From positions 1 to 62,210 of the forward strand of contig JANQLG010000012.1 in assembly GCA_028280715.1 (NCBI GenBank): 62,210 nt of DNA, read 5' to 3'. This DNA is from Spongiibacteraceae bacterium. GTDB lineage: Bacteria > Pseudomonadota > Gammaproteobacteria > Pseudomonadales > Dasaniaceae. The notes under the pieces are model-generated. The model did no database searches and was not told the origin of the DNA. It saw only the letters and a program-made list of their open reading frames with translations. The number at the start of each line of letters is the position of its first letter. Position 1 is the first letter of the stretch. The translations under genes were made by a program, and so were the position numbers. Shown in pieces: positions 25,005 to 34,715 of the stretch.

Positions 25005-28000
25005 AATCACCAGAGATTCTGTCACTTGCTGCCACAACAACTTTAAACGCTTTTCCGATACAGGCTGCCGCGTACCCAGTTGCTGTGCGAATAAGGATAC
25101 CCTGTACTCCTCCAACAGCCAACGATACTCAAGCAATAATGAACTTCGCTGTATCGCATCCATATTACTGACCCACGCCTCGTACAGAGGTTCACTGAGC
25201 GCATTCAAACCACCTAACAGTTGTTTGTCACGTTGAAAATGTCCGCGAAGCTTGTCGATACGCTGACTGATCGCTTCTAAATAGCGAGGATACTCCTGCA
25301 AATGCTCCCAGGGCGTATCGACAATAAACCCTTTGGCAAACAATCCGTTCAGTTGTCGATTGATATCGCCCACTGCTAGCGCCCAGGCTAATTCATTAGC
25401 ATTCTTTAGCCGCTTACGCACATCGTTATAACGACCGGCAATATCAGCTAATAATTTCGCCGTTTCTGTAGCCTCTTCAACCAGGCGTGATTTACCTTCG
25501 CCTATGCGCTGCTGAAAAACCTGCTCAGTTCGTGGAATCTCTTTACCATCAATAAATACGCGCTGACAGACGGCAAATAATAAATCTTCCAGCCATTGCT
25601 CACGCTGCTGGCCAGTACCGGCAAACTGCAGACTAAGGGTATTGCCGCGCAATAATTCCTTGCGTAAATATTTAAACTGTTGTGGCAATTGCAACATAAT
25701 TAGACGCACCAGGCCTTTTTTACTTTCTGCTTCAGCTTGTTCGGGATAATCCTTTAACTCGATAGCAACACTGTCTTTATGATCAACCAGCGCCGGGTAA
25801 CTGGTGACTTTCACCCCCGCCTGTTTAAATTGGTACTGTTTAGGCAACTCACCAAAGTCCCACTGTTTAATAGACTCTGTCTGGCCGCTGGCCGATGTAA
25901 AGGTTTGTGCCGTTTGCTCCTGCAACGTTTCGGTCACCTGGCCTTTAAATTGCGCCAGCAGTTTTTCCAAATCTCTACCCTGCCCCAGGCATTTACCCTT
26001 GGCATCCACCACCGCATAGTTCATTCGGTAAAAATCATCGAGTAATTGCGGTTGCCAACTTTCCATCGGGATTTTTACTCTGACAATATCCTGTAATTTC
26101 TGTGTGAGGACTTCCAGCAATGGCCGATCATCTGCTTTGACCTGCGATAAAACTTTGTCCACTGTTTCCGGTACCGGCACTAACTGTTTGCGTAGCTGCT
26201 TGGGTAACAGTTTTAATAAAGTTATGCATTTATCACGCAACATGCCCGGCACTAACCATTCAAAGCGATGACGAGGCACTCGATTGAGCAGTCCGATTGG
26301 GATCGTAACTGTGACACCATCAGCCGGGTGACCGGGTTCAAAACGGTAACTCAGGGCAAATTCCAAATCACTCTGTCGCAAACGGGCGGGGAATTGCACC
26401 TCATTAACATGATCTGCGCGATGCTGCATCAGATAATCTTTGTCGAGGAATAATAATTTTGGTTGCTCTCGTTCAACCTGCTTGCGCCAGCTTTCAAAAT
26501 GTTTGAGCGTGATGATATCTGACGCCAGTCTGTGATCATAAAAATCAAATAACTGTTGATCATCCACTAAAATATCCCGTCTGCGGGACTTGGCTTCCAA
26601 CACTTCGATTTCTTTGACCAACCGTTGATTATGTTTAAAAAAAGGAGCGCGCGAGCTGGGCAAATTAGTGGGAATTCGCCCTTCGACTAGAGCACTTCGT
26701 ATTAAAATGTCACGCGAGGTTTTCTGATCAATCGGCCCGTAGTGAATAGATTGTCGATCGCGAATGGTTAAACCATATAAGCTGAGTTTCTCGTAGGCAG
26801 CTACCCGGCCGCTTTTCGGTTGCCAGTGTGGCTCACTGTAATTGCGGCGAAATAATTCATCGTTAATACCCAGCACCCATTCCGGCTGAATCATTGCACA
26901 GCAACGGGCATAGACCTGACTGGTTTCGGCAATTTCTGCCGCCATAATCCATCTCGGTGCTTTCTTAAATAATGTCGACGCAGGAAAGATTTTGAGTTTG
27001 CGATTTCGAGCACCTAAATATTCTCGCTCATCATCCAGGTTAGCAATATGACTTAAAAGCCCGGCTAGTAATGCACGATGCACTGACTCATAACTGGCCG
27101 ATTCTGCATTCTCCTTATAACCCAATTCCTTGCAAACCAATCGCAGCTGATGATGAATATCTCGCCACTCGCGCATTCGGAGAAAATTTAAAAATTCCCG
27201 GCTGCAAAGTTTACGCAACTGACTCTGGCTTAGTTCTTGTCGCTGCTCTTCGTAGTACTGCCATAAATTGATAAAACTTAAAAAGTCGGAGTCCTTATGC
27301 CAAAAGCGTCGATGCTTCTCATCCGACTGTTGTTGTTTTTCTGCCGGTCGTTCACGCGGATCCTGAATACTTAAGGCACTGGCGATAACCAGCATTTCCG
27401 TCAAACAATTTTGTTTAGCTGCGGCTATCAGCATCCGCGCCAAGCGTGGATCTACCTGAAAACGAGTGAGTATCTTGCCAATACTGCTCAGCTGACGCTT
27501 TTTATTAACCGCGCCAAGTTCTTCCAATAATTTAAAACCATCACCGATCATTCGCCGGTCTGGAGGGTCAATAAAAGGTAAACGATCTACTTCTCCCATC
27601 TTCATCCCCAGCATTTGCAAGATGACCGAAGCCAGATTAGTGCGCTTAATTTCCGGATCAGTAAATTCAGAGCGGCCCAGAAAATCTTCTTCGCTATACA
27701 AGCGCACGCAGATCCCCTCAGCTACACGACCACAACGACCCTTGCGCTGATTAGCACTGGCCTGTGAAATAGCTTCAATGGGCAAACGCTGCACTTTGGT
27801 GCGATAACTGTAACGACTGATACGTGCATAGCCGGGGTCTACCACATAGCGTATTCCTGGCACTGTTAGCGATGTTTCTGCCACGTTAGTCGCCAATACA
27901 ATACGTCTGCCCCGCCGCTTATCTGTGCTAAATACTTTATTTTGCTCGGCATTACTCAAGCGAGCATATAAAGGCAACACTTCGCAATGCTGCCACTGTC

Positions 28001-29009
28001 GATCATGTTGCTGCAGTTTTCTCAGATGTCTGGCGACCTCTCTGATATCGGCCTCGCCACTGAGAAACACCAACACATCACCTTGCCGGTCTTTGGCTTC
28101 CATCTGCATCAATTCTGCAATAGCAGCCTCAATACCGGAGGCCAAATCCCCCTCTTCGCTGATATCAGCCAAGGGGCGATACAAAGTCTCCACCGGGAAA
28201 GTTCTACCCGACACTTCAATCACAGGAGCATCATTAAAATGTTTGGAAAAACTCTCGAGGTCGATAGTGGCCGAGGTGACGATGAGTTTTAAGTCCGGGC
28301 GTTTAGGCAACAGTTGCTTGAGATAACCGAGCAGAAAGTCAATATTCAAACTGCGCTCATGCGCCTCATCGATAATGATGGTGTCATAGCGGTTGAGGAA
28401 GCGATCGCGCTGAATCTCCGCCAATAAAATACCGTCAGTCATCAGCTTGATATGGCTGGTGGGAGCCACATGATCGGTAAAACGCACTTGATACCCTACA
28501 CCCTCACCCAGAGGCGTATTGAGTTCATCTGCGATACGTTGGGCAACGCTTCTCGCTGCCAACCGTCTGGGCTGTGTGTGACCGATCATGCCATGAATGC
28601 CGCGGCCCAATTCCAGACAAATTTTCGGCAATTGCGTGGTTTTACCGGAGCCAGTTTCACCCGCGACAATCACCACCTGATGCTGCTGAATAGCCTCGGC
28701 AATTTGCTGGCGTTTATCACTGATGGGAAGTTCTGGAAAATTCAGCTCAGGCAGTGTCTGTCGTCTCTCTACCAGCGATAAAGACTGTTCAATACTGGCC
28801 CTTAATTCCTGCTGTAAACGGTCACAAGGCTTATTTTCCTTTAGCCTCTTGGTCAATACCTGCCACTTTTTTTGCAAGCGAAATCGATCGACCAACATAC
28901 ATTGATCAATAGCTGCTGCCAACTCAGCCGGTGTCTGCGGTTGACTGGTATTGTGTGAATCGAGATCGGTACTCACAGGAATTTGAGAAAACCTTAATGT
29001 CAGAGCCAA
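24993..29009 (-). CDS. hrpA: ATP-dependent RNA helicase HrpA
   Basis: A 1338-residue DEAH-box helicase, full length. Walker A GETGSGKTTQLPK (about residues 116-128), DEAH in IIIDEAHERSLN, motif III TSATID, motif VI QRKGRCGRV, then the HA2 and OB-fold domains and the large C-terminal DUF3418 domain found in HrpA. E. coli HrpA acts in rescue of collided or stalled ribosomes; the same role is likely here. It is monocistronic in appearance and ends within the ATTAACTACT repeat. Confidence 0.97.
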   Translation of the reverse strand: MALTLRFSQIPVSTDLDSHNTSQPQTPAELAAAIDQCMLVDRFRLQKKWQVLTKRLKENKPCDRLQQELRASIEQSLSLVERRQTLPELNFPELPISDKRQQIAEAIQQHQVVIVAGETGSGKTTQLPKICLELGRGIHGMIGHTQPRRLAARSVAQRIADELNTPLGEGVGYQVRFTDHVAPTSHIKLMTDGILLAEIQRDRFLNRYDTIIIDEAHERSLNIDFLLGYLKQLLPKRPDLKLIVTSATIDLESFSKHFNDAPVIEVSGRTFPVETLYRPLADISEEGDLASGIEAAIAELMQMEAKDRQGDVLVFLSGEADIREVARHLRKLQQHDRQWQHCEVLPLYARLSNAEQNKVFSTDKRRGRRIVLATNVAETSLTVPGIRYVVDPGYARISRYSYRTKVQRLPIEAISQASANQRKGRCGRVAEGICVRLYSEEDFLGRSEFTDPEIKRTNLASVILQMLGMKMGEVDRLPFIDPPDRRMIGDGFKLLEELGAVNKKRQLSSIGKILTRFQVDPRLARMLIAAAKQNCLTEMLVIASALSIQDPRERPAEKQQQSDEKHRRFWHKDSDFLSFINLWQYYEEQRQELSQSQLRKLCSREFLNFLRMREWRDIHHQLRLVCKELGYKENAESASYESVHRALLAGLLSHIANLDDEREYLGARNRKLKIFPASTLFKKAPRWIMAAEIAETSQVYARCCAMIQPEWVLGINDELFRRNYSEPHWQPKSGRVAAYEKLSLYGLTIRDRQSIHYGPIDQKTSRDILIRSALVEGRIPTNLPSSRAPFFKHNQRLVKEIEVLEAKSRRRDILVDDQQLFDFYDHRLASDIITLKHFESWRKQVEREQPKLLFLDKDYLMQHRADHVNEVQFPARLRQSDLEFALSYRFEPGHPADGVTVTIPIGLLNRVPRHRFEWLVPGMLRDKCITLLKLLPKQLRKQLVPVPETVDKVLSQVKADDRPLLEVLTQKLQDIVRVKIPMESWQPQLLDDFYRMNYAVVDAKGKCLGQGRDLEKLLAQFKGQVTETLQEQTAQTFTSASGQTESIKQWDFGELPKQYQFKQAGVKVTSYPALVDHKDSVAIELKDYPEQAEAESKKGLVRLIMLQLPQQFKYLRKELLRGNTLSLQFAGTGQQREQWLEDLLFAVCQRVFIDGKEIPRTEQVFQQRIGEGKSRLVEEATETAKLLADIAGRYNDVRKRLKNANELAWALAVGDINRQLNGLFAKGFIVDTPWEHLQEYPRYLEAISQRIDKLRGHFQRDKQLLGGLNALSEPLYEAWVSNMDAIQRSSLLLEYRWLLEEYRVSLFAQQLGTRQPVSEKRLKLLWQQVTESLVIISS

Positions 29010-29153
29010 AATTTCAGCAGCGCATTATAAAGAAATATCCTCCCCGGCGCTTGATCGCTGGCCGACTGCAACTTGGACTACCCGCAAAATAGTTTACAAT
29101 GCGCCCGCAGCAATGAACGATAATCGAGTAATACCTGACTGGAGTGACTGGCA

Positions 29154-29627
29154 ATGAGCAGCCTGCAAAATTTTACCTACGATGAACTTGAGATTGGGCA
29201 GACCGCCACTTTTAGTAAAACCCTGACCGAAGAAGACATTACCCTTTTCGCCGCCACTTCAGGCGATATTAACCCTGTCCACCTGGATGCTGACTTTGCT
29301 GCCACTACTATGTTCAAAGAACGCATTGGTCACGGTGCCTGGACCGGCAGTGTCATTTCGGCAGCACTGGCATTGGTAATGCCGGGCCCTGGGACGATTT
29401 ATCTAAGCCAAAACCTGTCTTTTAGAGCTCCCGTTAAGATTGGAGACACTATCACTATCCATCTGACAGTTACCGATAAAAAGGACGACAAGAAATTTGT
29501 TACTTTGGATACCAAGGCCGTCAACCAGGATGGGAAAAATGTGGCTATAGGTACATCCGAAGTAATCGCGCCTACAGAAAAGATGACACTTCCCAGGCCA
29601 GAGCTGCCAACTATCACGCTTGGATAA
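29154..29627 (+). CDS. phaJ: MaoC-like (R)-specific enoyl-CoA hydratase, PhaJ type
   Basis: A 157-residue single hot-dog protein. The hydratase signature with the catalytic Asp and His is TSGDINPVHLD (about residues 36-46), followed by GHGAWTGSVISAAL. Such enzymes convert crotonyl-CoA or longer enoyl-CoA to (R)-3-hydroxyacyl-CoA, linking beta-oxidation to polyhydroxyalkanoate synthesis. GGAG lies ten bases upstream of ATG 29154. It is divergent from hrpA. No PHA synthase is in the window, so the PHA role is inference; the thiolase at 59250 could be related metabolically. Confidence 0.88.
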   Translation: MSSLQNFTYDELEIGQTATFSKTLTEEDITLFAATSGDINPVHLDADFAATTMFKERIGHGAWTGSVISAALALVMPGPGTIYLSQNLSFRAPVKIGDTITIHLTVTDKKDDKKFVTLDTKAVNQDGKNVAIGTSEVIAPTEKMTLPRPELPTITLG

Positions 29628-29985
29628 GTATCTGATGAGTAGAGCCAGCTCTTCACAGCTACATGGTTCAATTGGTTCTTTTAATCCATAAAATTCGCCT
29701 TTATGGCTATATCAAGAATCAAATTAGTGAACCAAGCAGCTAAAATAGTGAACCAGGAAACAAAGAGCGGTACTTTTTCCCAGGAAAGTAACGCGATTTG
29801 CACTATAATTTGTATGATTTTGCCTGGACAGAAATAAATCGTATAAAAGATCACCAGCCTGGACGTGTAAGAAATAACGTAAAACTCAATGGAGTCATTC
29901 TTTTCCAGTCGGCTCGCCTAACCGAAAAAGTCGCAGACAGTATTGTATTGAGAATATTGGAATATTGAGAGGACATTCGACCATC
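29628..29985 (+). promoter_or_regulatory. Intergenic region upstream of the coiled-coil gene
   Basis: This 358-bp stretch has no credible gene. AGTGAACCA occurs twice, near 29725-29755. TTTGCACTATAATT (29797-29810) includes a perfect TATAAT -10 and matches 14 bases in front of the pilZ gene. No clear terminator for phaJ was found. Confidence 0.35.
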
Positions 29986-31110
29986 ATGCTAAATCAGTGG
30001 TTCACACATTTCATTTTTATCATCCTGGCCAGCACCTTAAGTATCGGCAGCTATGCGCAATCCGCTCAACAGCAAAGAGCGATATTGGCCAATCATGAAA
30101 GAACATTGGGTGATTTACAAAGCCGCCACCAACAAATCCAAAACGAAATCGAACAAAAAAAGACAGAGCTATCGCAACTGGATGACAGCGACTCCCCTGA
30201 AAAGCAGCAAATGGATGAAGCCAAGAAAAATCTGGACGAAGCCACTGCCACTTATAATGCAGATCCTAGCGCAACCAATGAATCACGCATGAAAAACCTT
30301 GAGTTCAAGTATGCGCTGAGTGAACGCAAGTACAAAAAAGCTCATGAACAATTATTCTCGCTGCAGGCAGATTTGGAGCAGCTCGATGAGCGATTATCTG
30401 CTACCAGCGCAGAGATTACCCAAGCCAATAATGCGATTAGCGCTCAGCGTATAGCCATTGAGAAAGCTGTAGCAGCAGAAGCCTCAGCAGCTGCACGCAG
30501 CAATGCTCAAGTGGCAGAAGAACAACGCATGGAGCGTGAAGCTGCCGAAGCTGAGATCTTACGTTTAAGAGCAGAGCTTGCAGAAAAAGAGCGACTCGAA
30601 CAGGAGAGGCTTGCACAACTCGAAGAAGCAAAAAAACAAGCTGAGCAGGCGCAATTACAAGCACAGGCCGCCGCCGAGCAAGGTTCGGTTGAAACACAAA
30701 CTGAATCGGCAACCCAATCACCATCAGCTGTAGCCGCCGCGCCAGCTGAACAAGCACCACCTTACGTATTTCTATTAGATACTGCACAAGCAGTACAGCA
30801 GGAAAAGCAGCGCTTGTCTGAAGTATTGGCTAAGCCTGGTAGAAAAGTTGTTAACCAACCCAGTAAAGTCCTGACCGTCAAAGCGGCAACATCGAATAGT
30901 CGTGGTCGAGTCAATCAGTTAAAACCGCTTGGACATGGGCAATATCAAGCTACAGTAAAGCTCTCTCCTGGTGACACCATCTTTGCTATTGCAAACACTA
31001 CCTGGCAACAAGTTTTACCTGCAGCACAGGGAAGAAACTATATCGTTACCTACGATAATTTTGACCCGGCAAATCCAAAGTTAATCCTCTTCCATAAGTC
31101 TCTGGACTAA
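29986..31110 (+). CDS. Exported coiled-coil protein of unknown function
   Basis: A 374-residue protein with a signal peptide (about 1-25, ending SYAQS). It is followed by a long coiled coil rich in Gln, Glu, Lys and Ala (about residues 30-250), an Ala/Pro/Ser linker and a small C-terminal domain (about 265-374) that looks globular and beta-rich (VFLLDTAQAV, GQYQATVKLSPGDT). I chose ATG 29986; the TTG at 29965 would split the signal peptide oddly. GAGAGGA stands about 12 bases upstream. The pattern suggests a periplasmic or outer-membrane-associated structural protein, but no family is recognised. Confidence 0.8.
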   Translation: MLNQWFTHFIFIILASTLSIGSYAQSAQQQRAILANHERTLGDLQSRHQQIQNEIEQKKTELSQLDDSDSPEKQQMDEAKKNLDEATATYNADPSATNESRMKNLEFKYALSERKYKKAHEQLFSLQADLEQLDERLSATSAEITQANNAISAQRIAIEKAVAAEASAAARSNAQVAEEQRMEREAAEAEILRLRAELAEKERLEQERLAQLEEAKKQAEQAQLQAQAAAEQGSVETQTESATQSPSAVAAAPAEQAPPYVFLLDTAQAVQQEKQRLSEVLAKPGRKVVNQPSKVLTVKAATSNSRGRVNQLKPLGHGQYQATVKLSPGDTIFAIANTTWQQVLPAAQGRNYIVTYDNFDPANPKLILFHKSLD

Positions 31111-31134
31111 TCATCTAATCCACCTGAAACATGA

Positions 31135-31152
31135 GGGCAGAACAATCTGCCC
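31135..31152 (+). terminator. Possible weak terminator after the coiled-coil gene
   Basis: GGGCAG-AACAAT-CTGCCC is a six-pair stem with a six-base loop, 24 bp after the stop. It is followed by only a short T-rich tract (TTGTCGCATTT), so efficiency is doubtful. Confidence 0.35.
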
Positions 31153-31262
31153 TTGTCGCATTTCCCAGCAACATGCATAACGGGTTGCTACAGAATGCTG
31201 CCACTTTCACTGTACAATGATCATTTTCACAATGGTCCCAGCTACAATCATCACGCTAATCA

Positions 31263-33392
31263 ATGCCTGAAAACGATCAAATCAATCCCTATCACATAAC
31301 ACCTGCACAATTGCAATGGCAGGACAATGACGTGCCCTGCGCCAGTCAGTTTGATGATATTTATTTCTCAACTAACAATGGACTAAAAGAAACCGAATAC
31401 GTTTTTTTGCGACATAATCAACTGGCTGAACGCTGGCAACTATTTAAGTCAGATGAATTTAACTCAGAAGAATCTAACTCGGAAGAAAAGCCCATTTTTA
31501 CCATCGCCGAAACGGGCTTCGGTACAGGATTAAACTTTCTGGCTGCATGGCGGCTGTGGTCGCAAACAGCACCACTCTCTGCACAACTACATTTCATCAC
31601 TACTGAAAAATATCCGCTCACCAAGCAGGATTTAAAGCGAGCTTTAACTGCCTGGCCAGAATTGGCAGAATGGTCGAAACAGCTTATTGATCAATATCCA
31701 CCCCTGATTCCCGGCCATCATTTATTAGCCTTTAACGACAACCGTGTACAACTACACCTGTTATTGGGGGATGCTAATAACAGTCTGCAACAACTGCTAA
31801 CAACTGATCGACTAGATGTAAACCTGAGGCAGGCTTTTTCCGTTAACGCCTGGTTTTTGGATGGCTTTGCTCCGGCAAAAAATGCCAGCCTGTGGAATGA
31901 TGAACTCTATCAACTGATGGCTCGTTTATCGGCACCCAATGCAACCGTTGCCACCTTTACGGCAGTAGGTGATGTGCGCCGGGGACTAACCGCTTGTGGG
32001 TTCGACATGCGCAAAGCACCGGGTTTTGGCCAAAAACGGGATATGCTATGCGGCCGCTTTAACTCTAACGATAATACGGTAAGGCTCTCTTCATCCACTC
32101 CACCCTCTTCACATCGGACTAAAGGCATTAAGGCTCCCTGGGCTCATACCCCCAAAACACCCACTGGGAGAACAGCAGCCATAATTGGTGGTGGACTTGC
32201 TGGTGTCACCACAGCTTATGCGTTAGCTCAGCGAGGCTGGCAAGTGACTATTATTGAACGCGATACAAAATTAGCACAAGGCGCATCGGGTAACCCACAG
32301 GGCATGTTATACACCAAGCTATCACCTGAACCAGGCGTGCTTAATCAATTCACTTTATCCAGTTATTTATACGCTCTGCATTACTATCGCCAGTTAGTCA
32401 GCGAAAACATCATCACCCAGGAGATGTTCGATTTTTGCGGTGTGCTGCAATTGACTCACACAGAGAAAGAACAGAAATTACATCAGCAACTACAAAGCCT
32501 GTTCTCATCACAAAGCGAGTGGGTGCAATTTGTTGATCGATCACAGGTATCAAAGATTGCAGGCATTGCATGTGACTACGCAGGATGCTGGTTTCCCCAG
32601 GCCGGCTGGATATCACCGCCAGATCTTTGCCGACAACTGGCAAACCATCCTCTAATTAAGACATTGACGCTGACCGAGGCTATACGACTGGAGCGAGTTC
32701 ATCATCAGCCTCAGGCACAATGGCAAATCCACACAGTTAGCGAGGAAGGGCCAACAATTGCAGATATTGTAGTCATCGCCAATAGTCGTGACGCCAAGCA
32801 TTTTCAACAGAGCCAGCAGCTACCGTTAAAATCCATTCGTGGCCAAATTACGCTGTTACCCACTAGCAGGGAAACAGAACAACTTAAAACCGTGATTTGC
32901 CATGAAGGCTACCTAACACCGGCTATCAATCATCACCATAGCCTCGGTGCTACTTTTGATAACGGTGATACGAATATAGAAATTCGTGTTGAAGATCATC
33001 AGCGCAATGTCGAAAGTTTGCGGCAAGTTCAACCGCAATGGCTATCGTCCACGATTAATCTCAATGAACTGGAAGGTCGAGCAGGATTACGCTGTACAAC
33101 ACCTGACTATATGCCCATTGTTGGCCCACTCCATCAACATGAGCAATTTCTGGTGGACTATGCCGGGCTGCGCAAGAATGCTCACCGAAATATCGAGACG
33201 CCCGGCAGTTATTATCCGGGACTTTTTATCAATGTCGGTCACGGTTCGCGCGGACTGACCTCAACACCGATATGCAGCCAACTGCTGGCTAATCTGATCG
33301 ATAATGCGCCTCCTCCACTACCGCGGCAGCTATTACAGGCATTAAATCCAGCACGCTTCGTTATCAGGGATTTAATACGTAATAAAGTTTGA
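31263..33392 (+). CDS. mnmC: Bifunctional tRNA mnm5s2U34 enzyme MnmC
   Basis: A 709-residue two-domain enzyme acting on U34 of tRNAs. The N-terminal methyltransferase (about 1-260) has ETGFGTGLNFLAAW and FLDGFAPAKNASLW. The C-terminal FAD oxidoreductase (about 290-700) opens with the dinucleotide motif IIGGGLAGVTTAYALAQRGW and has QGASGNPQGMLYTKLS, both typical of MnmC. It removes the carboxymethyl group and then methylates. The start at ATG 31263 has no strong Shine-Dalgarno, but the N-terminus is family-like (ITPAQLQWQDNDVPCASQFDDIYFS). Confidence 0.96.
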   Translation: MPENDQINPYHITPAQLQWQDNDVPCASQFDDIYFSTNNGLKETEYVFLRHNQLAERWQLFKSDEFNSEESNSEEKPIFTIAETGFGTGLNFLAAWRLWSQTAPLSAQLHFITTEKYPLTKQDLKRALTAWPELAEWSKQLIDQYPPLIPGHHLLAFNDNRVQLHLLLGDANNSLQQLLTTDRLDVNLRQAFSVNAWFLDGFAPAKNASLWNDELYQLMARLSAPNATVATFTAVGDVRRGLTACGFDMRKAPGFGQKRDMLCGRFNSNDNTVRLSSSTPPSSHRTKGIKAPWAHTPKTPTGRTAAIIGGGLAGVTTAYALAQRGWQVTIIERDTKLAQGASGNPQGMLYTKLSPEPGVLNQFTLSSYLYALHYYRQLVSENIITQEMFDFCGVLQLTHTEKEQKLHQQLQSLFSSQSEWVQFVDRSQVSKIAGIACDYAGCWFPQAGWISPPDLCRQLANHPLIKTLTLTEAIRLERVHHQPQAQWQIHTVSEEGPTIADIVVIANSRDAKHFQQSQQLPLKSIRGQITLLPTSRETEQLKTVICHEGYLTPAINHHHSLGATFDNGDTNIEIRVEDHQRNVESLRQVQPQWLSSTINLNELEGRAGLRCTTPDYMPIVGPLHQHEQFLVDYAGLRKNAHRNIETPGSYYPGLFINVGHGSRGLTSTPICSQLLANLIDNAPPPLPRQLLQALNPARFVIRDLIRNKV

Positions 33393-33516
33393 CTTACCAT
33401 CTTTTTCTTTGGCTAGAATATGAAAAGACAGACAATCGACACGTAGCCAACTACACTAAACTATAGTTAAATCTAGCGAGTTAAATTCGCCAGGAGACTA
33501 TTCCAGGAGATTATTT

Positions 33517-33828
33517 ATGCTGCTATCACATGATGCCCCTCTGGGTATCCCAACGGAGCTGGACAGCATCCACAATTATTATGAAGGTTTAGTGATCGAA
33601 AATCTCAGAGTTAAGCTGGGTGACCGATTTGGCAATAATGACTATGTCGCCGATATTGCTTGTGTTGCACTGAATCACTTGCCACCACGCTACATCCGAC
33701 ACGATGTCGATATGGCGTTCTATCTTTCACCCAATGAGCGGGCTGAAATGTTAGACAAAGTGGAAAAGGCCGTGAAGAAAGCAATTAAATTTGTTGATAA
33801 AAGCAATAAAGAATACGATATCGAATAA
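33517..33828 (+). CDS. ComFB-family protein
   Basis: A 103-residue protein of the late-competence ComFB family, recognised by IHNYYEGLVIENL, a central DYVADIACVALNHLPPRYIRHDVDMAFYL (about residues 43-71) and a helical tail. Members have been linked to cyclic dinucleotide binding and competence or pilus control in other bacteria; here that is only suggestive, although the window has other c-di-GMP genes. AGGAGA seven bases upstream supports ATG 33517. It is immediately before the glutamine cyclotransferase gene, with at most a small gap. Confidence 0.88.
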   Translation: MLLSHDAPLGIPTELDSIHNYYEGLVIENLRVKLGDRFGNNDYVADIACVALNHLPPRYIRHDVDMAFYLSPNERAEMLDKVEKAVKKAIKFVDKSNKEYDIE

Positions 33829-33850
33829 ATTTTCTGACTGGACTTTTCCA

Positions 33851-34657
33851 TTGCTAACCAGGCATCGACTGTTTTCTAAACAGTCATTAGTCACACACGT
33901 AATTACATTTATTTTCACCAGTTTGTTATCTACAACCAGTTGGGCCAAACCCACTGTTATTGATTACAGCTACAAAGTGGTACAACAATTCCCACACGAC
34001 CCTGACAGTTTCACTCAGGGGCTGGAAATTCACAACGATCTTATCTATGAAAGTGCCGGTCAGTATGGCAAATCGCGGTTATTTATTCGCCCTTTGACAT
34101 CCATCACCCCTATCAAGCAGCATCAATTAAAGGACTCGTTATTTGCCGAAGGCATCACTGTGCTGAATAACAAAGTTTTTCAATTAACCTGGAAGTCAGA
34201 GCGCGTATTCGTTTATCAACAAGACACCTTAAAGTTGATGGCAGAGAAAAAGATTAAGGGCCAGGGTTGGGGCCTAACCAATAATGGCAAGCAGCTGATC
34301 ATGAGTAACGGTACCAGCACCCTGCAATTCATTGACCCAAAAACATTTGCTATTGATCGACGCCTCGATGTCACAATAAATAATCGACCTGTTAGTCGCC
34401 TTAACGAACTGGAATGGGTAAACGGTCTTATTTATGCCAATGTCTGGCACAGCAATTGGATTATTATGATCGACCCCGATACTGGCAAAGTCATTGGCCG
34501 TGTTAATCTGAATGGTCTGTTACCTACCTCTAAACGTACAGCTAATATCGATGTTCTCAACGGTATTGCTTACGATAAAGATGGTGACCGCTTACTGATC
34601 ACCGGGAAAAATTGGCCAAGTTTGTTCCACCTTGAACTCACGCCGAAACCGAACTAA
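33851..34657 (+). CDS. Exported glutaminyl-peptide cyclotransferase
   Basis: A bacterial-type glutamine cyclotransferase that turns N-terminal Gln into pyroglutamate, with a five-bladed propeller fold. Motifs seen are FPHDPDSFTQGLEIHNDLIYESAGQYGKS, FAEGITVLNNKVFQLTWK, LNELEWVNGLIYANVW and LNGIAYDKDGDRLLITGKNWP. A signal peptide ends at SWAKP, so it is periplasmic. No ATG start is available. I chose TTG 33851; a longer frame from TTG 33791 would overlap the ComFB gene by 38 bp. The start is the uncertain part. Confidence 0.9.
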   Translation: MLTRHRLFSKQSLVTHVITFIFTSLLSTTSWAKPTVIDYSYKVVQQFPHDPDSFTQGLEIHNDLIYESAGQYGKSRLFIRPLTSITPIKQHQLKDSLFAEGITVLNNKVFQLTWKSERVFVYQQDTLKLMAEKKIKGQGWGLTNNGKQLIMSNGTSTLQFIDPKTFAIDRRLDVTINNRPVSRLNELEWVNGLIYANVWHSNWIIMIDPDTGKVIGRVNLNGLLPTSKRTANIDVLNGIAYDKDGDRLLITGKNWPSLFHLELTPKPN

Positions 34658-34715
34658 TAAAGAACAGCACTGATTTTCACACTCAAAAAAAACGCTGCTT
34701 GTTAAATGAAATCGG

